From Verrucomicrobiaceae bacterium (GTDB taxonomy: Bacteria; Verrucomicrobiota; Verrucomicrobiae; Verrucomicrobiales; Akkermansiaceae), in the NCBI GenBank assembly GCA_003820635.1, contig RPOS01000102.1, positions 1-11,549 on the forward strand: a DNA stretch of 11,549 nt. The letters run 5' to 3'. Shown piece by piece: positions 1 to 6,126 of the stretch (position 1 is its first letter; each line of letters begins with the position of its first letter). A program made the translations under genes and the position numbers. The notes beneath the pieces were generated by a model that had not been told where the DNA came from, searched no databases, and saw nothing but the letters and a program-made list of their open reading frames with translations.

Positions 1-1
1 G

Positions 2-574
2 CACAACGCCCGTGAGATTCCCTTCGCGAAACTCCACGCGGATCGAAACGGCATTGCACACCACACCATCCGGCTCGATTTCATCGACCATCTTTTCAAA
101 TCCGATCTCCTGAAATCCGGCGGTGAAATTCCAGACGGTCACTACGCCGAGGAATCGATGAAACAAACCGTCGTCCCGTTCCGCAACGGCATCATGCTCT
201 CCATCGCCACCGGCTATGCCGAAAGCATCGGCGCTGAAGCCGTGGTCATTGCCGCACACTCCGGCGATCATGCAATCTACCCGGATTGCCGCGAGCCATT
301 CATGCAGGCCATGGCCGAGGCGATGGGGCAGGGCACCTACGCGAAGATCCAGCTTCTGCGGCCGTTCATCGCCATGAACAAGACCGCCATCGCCCGCCGC
401 GGTGCGGAACTCGGCATCGACTTCGCGGAAACCTGGTCCTGCTACAAAGGCGGCGAAGTCCACTGCGGCGTCTGCGGCACCTGTGTCGAACGCCGCGAAG
501 CCTTCCAACTCGCCGGCCTGCCCGACCCCACGGTTTATCTAAAAACCCCGCCGCTCCCCGGATTTCCCTCCTGA
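2..574 (+). CDS. queC: 7-cyano-7-deazaguanine (preQ0) synthase QueC, 5'-truncated
   Basis: QueC is a cytosolic ATP-dependent amidotransferase-like enzyme that converts 7-carboxy-7-deazaguanine plus ammonia to preQ0 in queuosine precursor synthesis. The frame is open from base 2, giving 190 visible residues. The ATP-pyrophosphatase P-loop (SGGxDS) expected near the N-terminus is missing because it lies outside the window; full-length members are about 220-240 residues. Visible marks are the block GHYAEESMKQTVVPFRNG, the segment AAHSGDHAIYPDCR, and the C-terminal zinc site with four cysteines spaced C-x7-C-x2-C-x2-C (visible residues 147, 155, 158, 161). An internal ATG at 158 falls inside the conserved block and is not the start. 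It is followed after 45 bp by queD and then folE2, so the operon context agrees. Identification is firm; only the 5' end is unseen. Confidence 0.95.
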   Translation, partial: HNAREIPFAKLHADRNGIAHHTIRLDFIDHLFKSDLLKSGGEIPDGHYAEESMKQTVVPFRNGIMLSIATGYAESIGAEAVVIAAHSGDHAIYPDCREPFMQAMAEAMGQGTYAKIQLLRPFIAMNKTAIARRGAELGIDFAETWSCYKGGEVHCGVCGTCVERREAFQLAGLPDPTVYLKTPPLPGFPS

Positions 575-579
575 TCTCT

Positions 580-615
580 TCTCTTGTGTCTTGCGTCTTG
601 ATGTCTTGAGTCTTT
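580..615 (+). repeat. Short tandem GTCTTG repeats between queC and queD
   Basis: The 45-bp spacer between queC and queD contains GTCTTG at 588-593, 595-600 and 603-608, and a truncated GTCTT at 610-614, with a 7/8/7 period. A TCTCTTCTCTT run precedes them. The tract is pyrimidine-rich and strand-asymmetric, unlike its coding flanks, and leaves no Shine-Dalgarno sequence before queD. It could be a slippage-generated simple repeat or a dispersed intergenic element. No function can be assigned from one copy. Confidence 0.6.
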
Positions 616-619
616 CCCC

Positions 620-1078
620 ATGTTCCGAATCTGCAAATCCCTCGAAGTCGAGAACGGCCACATGCTCACCAAGCATCCGGACAAGTGCCGTTTTCCCCAC
701 GGACACACCCGCAAGGTGGAGTTCGTCATCGAAGCGGATGAGCTCGATGAAAACGAGATGGTCTGCGATTTCAAGATCGTCAAGGAGGCCGTCGGCGAGT
801 GGCTGGACACTTTCGACCACGCGCTCTGCATGAACACGGCGGACCCCGCTTATGCCGATTTCAAGGCGCGCTACGGCGAGCGTGTGATCGGCTTCGAAAA
901 CCAGGATCCCACCACCGAACTGATGGCCCGCACGATTTTCGAGCACGCCTCCGAAGCTCTAATCACCTACGCCTCCCGCACCGATACCCGTTACCGCCTT
1001 GCTCCCGGCGTGCGCCTTGTCCGCGTCCGAGTTTGGGAAACCACCTCCTCATGGGCGGAATACGAACCCACACTTTGA
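620..1078 (+). CDS. queD: 6-carboxy-5,6,7,8-tetrahydropterin synthase QueD
   Basis: A PTPS-family enzyme that converts dihydroneopterin triphosphate to 6-carboxytetrahydropterin, the second step from GTP toward preQ0. It has 152 residues, longer than the ~120 of the E. coli enzyme. Zinc ligands are visible as His14 (NGH) and His27/His29 (HGH). The catalytic cysteine is Cys23 in the C-x3-HGH arrangement, and the Asp/His partner sits in FDH (65-67). The MVCDF strand (47-51) and the late VWET glutamate (Glu140) are family landmarks. The start at 620 is supported by the MFRICKSLEVENGH opening, where the family begins, although no Shine-Dalgarno is present. The stop is 3 bp before the folE2 ATG, which suggests translational coupling. 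A sepiapterin or 6-pyruvoyl-tetrahydropterin role is less likely given queC next door. Confidence 0.94.
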   Translation: MFRICKSLEVENGHMLTKHPDKCRFPHGHTRKVEFVIEADELDENEMVCDFKIVKEAVGEWLDTFDHALCMNTADPAYADFKARYGERVIGFENQDPTTELMARTIFEHASEALITYASRTDTRYRLAPGVRLVRVRVWETTSSWAEYEPTL

Positions 1079-1081
1079 GTC

Positions 1082-1900
1082 ATGTCTAACAAATCACTTC
1101 CCGACATCCAGGCCACTCCGGACACGCGTGGCATCGCCATCGACCAAGTCGGCGTTTCGGACCTGCGCTATCCGATCCAGGTGACCGACCAACACGGCAT
1201 GCCGTTTCCAACCGTGGCCACCATCTCGATGTCGGTGCACCTGCCGCACCAGTTCAAGGGCACTCACATGAGTCGTTTCCTCGAGGTGCTCAGCATGCAT
1301 GAGGGCGAGGTGACATCGCGCACGCTGCCAAACATCCTGCACGACCTGAAACAACAACTCCACGCCGAGGAAGCGCACATCGAAGTCGCCTTCACTTACT
1401 TCGTCACCAAGAAGGCTCCTGTTTCCGGTTCGCCGGCCAAGGTTGGCTGCGACTGCGTGTTCATGGGCACTTCCAACGGAACCAGCGACGATCTGGTGCT
1501 TCGCGTCACCGTGCCCGTCACCACGCTTTGCCCGTGCAGCAAGGAGATCAGCGATTATGGAGCGCACAACCAGCGCGGCTACGTGACCCTTGAGGTCCGT
1601 CCGAAAAAGAAGGGCAACGGCTGCGAACTCATCCTGATCGAGGACTTGATCGAGGTTGCCGAGAAATCCGGCTCCGCACCGGTTTACGCGCTGCTCAAGC
1701 GCACCGACGAGCGCCACGTCACCATGCAGGCCTATGACAATCCGGTCTTCGTCGAGGACGTCGTCCGCAATGCCGCCGCACTTCTGTTAGCCGACCGGCG
1801 CGTCGCCTCGTTCACCGTCAAGGCGGTGAATCACGAAAGCATCCACGACCACAATGCCTTCGCCGTCATTTCCGGCAAAGCCGCCGATTCGCTTGACTGA
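1082..1900 (+). CDS. folE2: GTP cyclohydrolase FolE2 (type IB)
   Basis: FolE2 hydrolyses GTP to 7,8-dihydroneopterin triphosphate plus formate. This is the entry step for both folate and queuosine; here the queC-queD neighbours point to queuosine precursor supply. The protein has 272 residues, the usual size. Family landmarks in order are KGTHMSRFLE (59-68), the CPCSKEIS metal/active-site motif (Cys150, Cys152), GAHNQRG (160-166), the segment LLKRTDERHVTMQAYDNP (204-221) and ESIHDHNAFA (252-261). QueF shares the tunnelling fold but lacks the CPC...GAHNQRG pair, so FolE2 is preferred. The unaligned N-terminal ~25 residues are typical. FolE2 enzymes can use metals other than zinc, and in other bacteria the gene is often zinc-repressed; I see no clear operator in the 3-bp gap. 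Confidence 0.95.
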   Translation: MSNKSLPDIQATPDTRGIAIDQVGVSDLRYPIQVTDQHGMPFPTVATISMSVHLPHQFKGTHMSRFLEVLSMHEGEVTSRTLPNILHDLKQQLHAEEAHIEVAFTYFVTKKAPVSGSPAKVGCDCVFMGTSNGTSDDLVLRVTVPVTTLCPCSKEISDYGAHNQRGYVTLEVRPKKKGNGCELILIEDLIEVAEKSGSAPVYALLKRTDERHVTMQAYDNPVFVEDVVRNAAALLLADRRVASFTVKAVNHESIHDHNAFAVISGKAADSLD

Positions 1901-2462
1901 GATCATTCCAGCCGAGGTCCTGCTGGATGCCTACGCGCGGGGCATCTTTCCGATGGCGCACGACGGGGAAATCCTGTGGTTCTCACCAGAGCACCGCGGG
2001 CTCATTCCGCTAGACGCGCGCTTCCACATCCCGCACGGGCTAAGGCGCGCCCTCAAGCGCAAGCCTTTCGAACTGCGTTGGAACACTTCCTTCCGCGAGG
2101 TCATGCTGGCCTGCGCCGAGCGCGAGGACACTTGGATCGACGTGGTCATTCTCGAAAGCTACTGCCAGCTCCACAAGCTCGGCTTCGCCCACTCGGTCGA
2201 GTGCTGGGACGACGAGGGCCTGCAGGGCGGGCTCTACGGCGTGGAGCTGCCCGGCGTGTTCTTCGGCGAAAGCATGTTTTCCCGAAAAACGGATGCATCT
2301 AAGATCGCCCTCGTCGCCTTGGTGGAAAACCTCCGCCAGCGGGACTTCAAGCTGCTCGATACCCAGTGGATGACTCCGCACCTACTGCAATTCGGCGGCT
2401 ATGAACTCAGCCGCAGGAAATACCACATGGCATTGCAGCAAGCCTTGAGTCCCCGGCCGTAA
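1854..2462 (+). CDS. aat: Leucyl/phenylalanyl-tRNA-protein transferase Aat
   Basis: Aat transfers Leu or Phe from charged tRNA to proteins with N-terminal Arg or Lys, marking them for ClpS/ClpAP in the bacterial N-degron pathway. From the ATG at 1854 it has 202 residues. Landmarks are LLDAYARGIFPM (23-34), LWFSPEHRGLIPL (41-53), TWI (93-95), HSVE (113-116), the core FFGESMFSRKTDASKIALV (137-155) and LLDTQ (167-171), which holds the catalytic aspartate. It resembles the short alphaproteobacterial-style enzymes and lacks the ~30-residue N-terminal strand region of E. coli Aat. The ATG start overlaps folE2 by 47 bp. A TTG at 1893 would give (M)TEIIPAEVLL, the opening seen in short Aat proteins, with only an 8-bp overlap; I find that start equally plausible. 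Neither has a Shine-Dalgarno. It converges with the mutase gene across 28 bp. Confidence 0.93.
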   Translation: MPSPSFPAKPPIRLTEIIPAEVLLDAYARGIFPMAHDGEILWFSPEHRGLIPLDARFHIPHGLRRALKRKPFELRWNTSFREVMLACAEREDTWIDVVILESYCQLHKLGFAHSVECWDDEGLQGGLYGVELPGVFFGESMFSRKTDASKIALVALVENLRQRDFKLLDTQWMTPHLLQFGGYELSRRKYHMALQQALSPRP

Positions 2463-2490
2463 GCCGTGATTGCGATAGGGGCTGGTTTGC

Positions 2491-4413
2491 TCAGCGCTTT
2501 GCAGCGTCGGCTTCGATCCATGCCCAGAGGCGGTCCAGACCCGCGCGCACGGCGGTTTTGGTGGCGGGAAGGTCGCCGTCGGGAGCGGCTTTGCCGAAGA
2601 GATAGAACTTGATTTTCGGTTCGGTCCCTGAGGGGCGCACGGCGAAGGAGCGGCCGTCGGCGAGGTCGACGAAGAGCATCTTTTCCTTGGGCAGCAGATC
2701 TCCTTCCTGGTCGAAGAGATCCTGCTTGGCGAAGTCCCGGACACGGACGACCGCGGAGCCATCGACTTCCGCCGGCGGGTTCTCGGCGTAGGAGTTGGCG
2801 AGTGCCTGGATCTTCGCCGCGCCATCGGCGCCTTCCATCACCAGCGATTTGCCGATTTCCAGGTGGTAGCCGAACTCGGCGTAAACCTCGTCCAGCAGTG
2901 CGGGGATGGTTTTACCGATGGATTTGGCGTAGGCGGCCACTTCCGCGAACATCAGAGTCGCGCCGTTGGCGTCCTTGTCTCTAACGGAATCCGAGCCGAG
3001 GTAGCCATAGCTCTCCTCGCCGCCGAAGACGAAGAAGCGCGAGTATTCGAGCCGCAGAAGGCGCGTCTGTTCCTCGCTGAGCGAGCGGTAGTCGCCCTTC
3101 TTGTCGGCAGGAATGGCATCCTCGTATTTGCGCAGCTTGCCGGCGATGTATTTGAAGCCGGTGAGGGTATCGACAATGCCGACGCCGAAACCATCGGCAA
3201 TGGCCTTTTGCAGCTCGGTGGTGACGTAGGTTTTCACCAGCACCGCGCGGCTGCGGTTGGCGTGGGTGAGCCAGCCGAGGTCGAAGCAGGTCTTGAGCCG
3301 ATACCATGCCATCAGCGAGCCGATCTGGTTGCCGGTCAAAAGGACCATGTTGCCGCCGGCATCGCGGACGGCCACGCCCATGCGGTCGGCGTCGGGGTCG
3401 GTGCCGATGACGATTTCCGCGTCTTCCTTGAGCGCGAGGTCGATGCCCATTTTCAAGGCCGGGGCGTTTTCCGGATTCGGGGATTCCACGGTTGGGAAAC
3501 GGCCGTCCTGCAAGTCCTGCTCGGGCACGGTGAGGACCTCGAAACCGAACGAGCGCAGCATCGGCACGTTGATGTGGCCGCCGGTGCCGTGGAGGTTGGT
3601 GAAGACGATCCTGGTGGCGGCGCTTTCTAACAGCGAGGGCTGGAGCAGCAGGGTTTTGAGGCGTTCCACATAGCGGGCATCCATTTCCTCACCGAGGGTG
3701 GTGATGGTGCCGCGCTGGTTTGCGGGCAGTGGCTCGTAGTGCTCGCTGGCGATGGCGTTGACCTCGTTGATGATGGCCGTGGCATGCGGATCCACGATCT
3801 GTGCGCCGTCGTTGAAGTAGGCCTTGAAGCCATTGTCATGCGGCGGGTTGTGGCTGGCTGTTAGAACAACGCCGGCATCGGCGCGGAGTTCGCGGATTGC
3901 GAAGGACAGCTCGGGCGTCGAGCGAGGGCCCTCGAAGAGGAATGCGTCGCAGCCGAGATCCGCGCAGACTTTGGCGCAGAATCCGGCGAAGTCCTTGGAG
4001 AAATGCCGGGTGTCATGCGCGAACACGAGCACCGGCCGGCGGCCATCGCCGACGAAGCGTTTCGCATGGGCGATCATTCCACGCACGGCGCGGCTGACGT
4101 TGTAGAAATTCATCGTGGCGGTGCCGGTGCAGGGATGTTCGGGACGCCCGTTGGGGCCGCCGTTTCCTTGCTCGGCCTTGGTCACCACGCGGCCGATGGT
4201 GCGCCCGCGCAGGCCGCCGGTGCCGAAGGCGAGGGTTTTGAAAAAGCGGTCGTTGAGTTCCTCCCATGCCCCTGCATCCACGAGTTCGTCCACGGCCCGG
4301 GCTGCCACTTCGCTGGTGGTGCCGGCGAGCAGCGCGAGGATGTTGGTCTTGGCGGATTCAAGGAGATTGCCGTCGGCGACGGCGTTATTGAGAGTGGTTT
4401 GGAGCGTGCGCAT
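2491..4413 (-). CDS. Phosphohexomutase, PGM/PMM superfamily
   Basis: An alpha-D-phosphohexomutase interconverting the 1- and 6-phosphates of glucose and/or mannose, feeding glycogen, nucleotide-sugar and envelope synthesis in the cytosol. From the ATG at 4413 it has 640 residues. All four domains show their marks: FGTGGLRG (63-70), the phosphoserine loop TASHNP (185-190, Ser187), the Mg site GTDPDADR (337-344; Asp339, 341, 343), the sugar-selectivity loop GGEESYG (464-470) and the phosphate-binding RPSGTEP (593-599). It is about 60 residues longer than Bacillus PgcA, partly from extra sequence around 430-455. The reading frame stays open upstream to 4815, but that stretch is antisense to purB and has no family similarity, so the MRTLQTTL start is chosen. 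No Shine-Dalgarno is visible. Sequence alone does not fix glucose versus mannose preference, so no symbol is given. Confidence 0.93.
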   Translation of the reverse strand: MRTLQTTLNNAVADGNLLESAKTNILALLAGTTSEVAARAVDELVDAGAWEELNDRFFKTLAFGTGGLRGRTIGRVVTKAEQGNGGPNGRPEHPCTGTATMNFYNVSRAVRGMIAHAKRFVGDGRRPVLVFAHDTRHFSKDFAGFCAKVCADLGCDAFLFEGPRSTPELSFAIRELRADAGVVLTASHNPPHDNGFKAYFNDGAQIVDPHATAIINEVNAIASEHYEPLPANQRGTITTLGEEMDARYVERLKTLLLQPSLLESAATRIVFTNLHGTGGHINVPMLRSFGFEVLTVPEQDLQDGRFPTVESPNPENAPALKMGIDLALKEDAEIVIGTDPDADRMGVAVRDAGGNMVLLTGNQIGSLMAWYRLKTCFDLGWLTHANRSRAVLVKTYVTTELQKAIADGFGVGIVDTLTGFKYIAGKLRKYEDAIPADKKGDYRSLSEEQTRLLRLEYSRFFVFGGEESYGYLGSDSVRDKDANGATLMFAEVAAYAKSIGKTIPALLDEVYAEFGYHLEIGKSLVMEGADGAAKIQALANSYAENPPAEVDGSAVVRVRDFAKQDLFDQEGDLLPKEKMLFVDLADGRSFAVRPSGTEPKIKFYLFGKAAPDGDLPATKTAVRAGLDRLWAWIEADAAKR

Positions 4414-4664
4414 TGCGGGCGGATGGTAGGAATTTCCCGCAGCGTGGCAATGCCATGTTCGCGGGCGCGGCCACAGGGCCCTGCCTTTTTGGGAAAACCA
4501 ACCGCAGATGCCCTCAGTGATGCACGCAGATTGAAGATGGGATGAGTGGAAATGCCGGTTGGAGGACTCAAGTTTCACCCCGCACTCCACAAATCCCGGG
4601 CTGCTCCGCCTCAAACTTCGGAATCCGGGTTGAAAGTTCAAAATCCGTCGCCCAAGCTCCGCGC
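4414..4664. other. Divergent intergenic region with several dyads (mutase / purB)
   Basis: This 251-bp gap must carry promoters for both divergent genes, but no convincing -35/-10 pair stands out. It is rich in dyads. TGGCA-A-TGCCA (4445-4455) is nested between CCCGC (4436-4440) and GCGGG (4461-4465), just upstream of the mutase start. CAGGGCCCTG (4474-4483) is a perfect 10-bp palindrome. CGGA-A-TCCG lies at 4619-4627 and TTGAA-AG-TTCAA at 4630-4640, the last two about 25-45 bp before the purB ATG. These could be operators or 5'-UTR structure. No gene is supported here. Confidence 0.45.
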
Positions 4665-6083
4665 ATGATTCCCAACGTCCTTGCCGAACGCTACGCCTCG
4701 CCCGCCCTCCAAGCCATCTGGTCCGCCGAAGGGCGGATCGTGCTGGAGCGCGAATTCTGGATCGCCGTGATGAAGGCGCAGCGCGATCTCGGGCTGGATG
4801 TTGCCGCGGAGGCAATCGCGGCTTACGAAATAGTGAAGGCCCAGGTGGACACCGCCTCGATCATGGCCCGCGAGAAAATCACCCGCCACGATGTGAAGGC
4901 GCGCATCGAGGAGTTCAACGACCTCGCCGGACACGAGCAGGTCCACAAGGGCATGACCTCGCGCGACCTCACGGAAAACGTGGAGCAGCTCCAGGTTTAC
5001 CGCTCGCTGCTTGTGGTGCGTGACAAGACGGTCGCCGCGCTGCGCCGGATGCGCGAGCGCTCTGAGCAATGGAACGAACTCGTTCTAACAGCCCGCACCC
5101 ACAACGTGGCCGCCCAGCCGACCACGCTCGGCAAGCGCATCGCGATGTTTGGCGAGGAATTGCTCGGTGCCCTCCATGCGCTCGAAAGCGTGATCGCCGC
5201 TTATCCCGTCCGTGGACTGAAAGGCGCCGTTGGCACGCAAATGGACCAGCTTTCCCTGTTCGAAGGAGATGCAACTAAAGTCGCTGAGTTGGAACAACGC
5301 GTCGTAGCTCACCTCGGCATGCCGGCGGTATGGACCAACGTCGGCCAGGTTTATCCACGTTCGTTGGATTTCAGGGTGGTGGCCGTTCTAACGGATCTAT
5401 GCTCGGGGCCATCCTCGTTTTGCAAAACGTTGCGCCTGATGGCCGGACACGAGACCGCCAGCGAGGGCTTCGCCCCGGGCCAGACCGGCTCCAGCGCCAT
5501 GCCACACAAGATGAACTCGCGCTCGTGCGAACGCGTGAACGGTTTCCACGTCATTCTCAAAGGCCACCTCGCGATGGCTTCGGGGCTCGCGGGCGACCAG
5601 TGGAACGAGGGCGATGTCTCCTGCTCGGTGGTCCGCCGCGTGATGCTGCCGGACGCGTTTTTCGCCACTGATGGCATGTTCGAGACGTTTCTAACCATTC
5701 TCGACCAGATGGACGCCTACGAGGCGGTGATCGCCGCGGAGACGGCGCACTATCTGCCGTTCCTGATGACCACCACCATCATGATGGAAGCCGTGAAAGC
5801 CGGCGTGGGCCGCGAGACCGCGCACAAGGCGATCAAGGAGCACGCCGTGGCCACCGTGAACGATCTTCGCGCTGGAAAAATCGAACGCAACAACCTCGTC
5901 GAGCGTCTCGCCGTTGACAGCCGTCTCGGACTGTCCCGCGAAACGCTGGACGCCATCCTCGCCCGCGGCGACCGCGAGTCCGGCGCGGCCAGGACGCAGG
6001 TCGCAGCCTTCGCCACGGCTGTTAGGAAACTCGAAGCCGCCCACCCGCAAGCTGCGGCCTACGCGCCGGGGACGATTCTTTAA
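4665..6083 (+). CDS. purB: Adenylosuccinate lyase PurB
   Basis: PurB catalyses two beta-eliminations in purine synthesis: SAICAR to AICAR, and adenylosuccinate to AMP, both releasing fumarate. The protein has 472 residues and belongs to the fumarase/aspartase superfamily. Visible active-site pieces are RHDVKA (74-79), KGMTSRDLTEN (95-105), TARTHNVAAQPTTLGK (142-157) with the general-acid His146, and the flexible signature loop GSSAMPHKMN (275-284) with its catalytic serine. The SSAMPHKMN...RSCERVNG and AGDQWNEGDV...SVVRRV blocks match actinobacterial-style PurB in my memory. The ATG at 4665 gives the typical MIPNVLAERYAS opening. The frame is open back to 4542, but those residues look like intergenic DNA. 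No Shine-Dalgarno precedes it. A J-domain-like gene follows after 43 bp. Confidence 0.96.
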   Translation: MIPNVLAERYASPALQAIWSAEGRIVLEREFWIAVMKAQRDLGLDVAAEAIAAYEIVKAQVDTASIMAREKITRHDVKARIEEFNDLAGHEQVHKGMTSRDLTENVEQLQVYRSLLVVRDKTVAALRRMRERSEQWNELVLTARTHNVAAQPTTLGKRIAMFGEELLGALHALESVIAAYPVRGLKGAVGTQMDQLSLFEGDATKVAELEQRVVAHLGMPAVWTNVGQVYPRSLDFRVVAVLTDLCSGPSSFCKTLRLMAGHETASEGFAPGQTGSSAMPHKMNSRSCERVNGFHVILKGHLAMASGLAGDQWNEGDVSCSVVRRVMLPDAFFATDGMFETFLTILDQMDAYEAVIAAETAHYLPFLMTTTIMMEAVKAGVGRETAHKAIKEHAVATVNDLRAGKIERNNLVERLAVDSRLGLSRETLDAILARGDRESGAARTQVAAFATAVRKLEAAHPQAAAYAPGTIL

Positions 6084-6084
6084 G

Positions 6085-6106
6085 GAGGGACACGCTCATG
6101 TCCCTT
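6085..6106 (+). repeat. Hairpin (inverted repeat) directly after the purB stop
   Basis: AGGGACA (6086-6092) and TGTCCCT (6099-6105) form a 7-bp perfect stem with a 6-nt loop, extendable by one G-U pair. It starts 3 nt after the purB stop codon. There is no downstream T-run, so a classical intrinsic terminator is not supported. It may be mRNA 3'-end structure, a partial barrier between purB and the next gene, or one copy of a dispersed palindromic intergenic repeat. Confidence 0.6.
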
Positions 6107-6115
6107 GCTCCACCC

Positions 6116-6122
6116 GGGAGGT
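6116..6122 (+). promoter_or_regulatory. Strong ribosome binding site for the J-domain-like gene
   Basis: GGGAGGT lies 4 nt before the ATG at 6127 (5 nt counted from the end of GGAGG). It decides the start of the downstream gene, whose reading frame is otherwise open back to 5914 inside purB. It is the only clear Shine-Dalgarno placed before an annotated start in this window. Confidence 0.75.
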
Positions 6123-6126
6123 TGAC

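Noticed and set aside
1094..1717. 207-codon open frame on the minus strand inside folE2
   Set aside because: An antisense shadow; FolE2 motifs occupy the other strand without interruption.
2863..3630. 255-codon open frame on the plus strand inside the mutase gene
   Set aside because: An antisense shadow in GC-rich DNA; the minus strand carries continuous mutase motifs.
4542..4664. 41-residue N-terminal extension of PurB
   Set aside because: PurB proteins start near IPNVLAERYAS; the upstream codons translate low-complexity intergenic DNA with no homology I recognise.
4414..4815. 134-residue N-terminal extension of the mutase reading frame
   Set aside because: The open frame runs antisense through the start of purB and has no family similarity; the protein family begins near MRTLQTTL. 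It is the GC-rich shadow of purB.
5914..6126. 71-residue N-terminal extension of the J-like protein
   Set aside because: It is out-of-frame purB coding sequence rich in Arg, Pro and Ser, and a strong ribosome binding site precedes the ATG at 6127.
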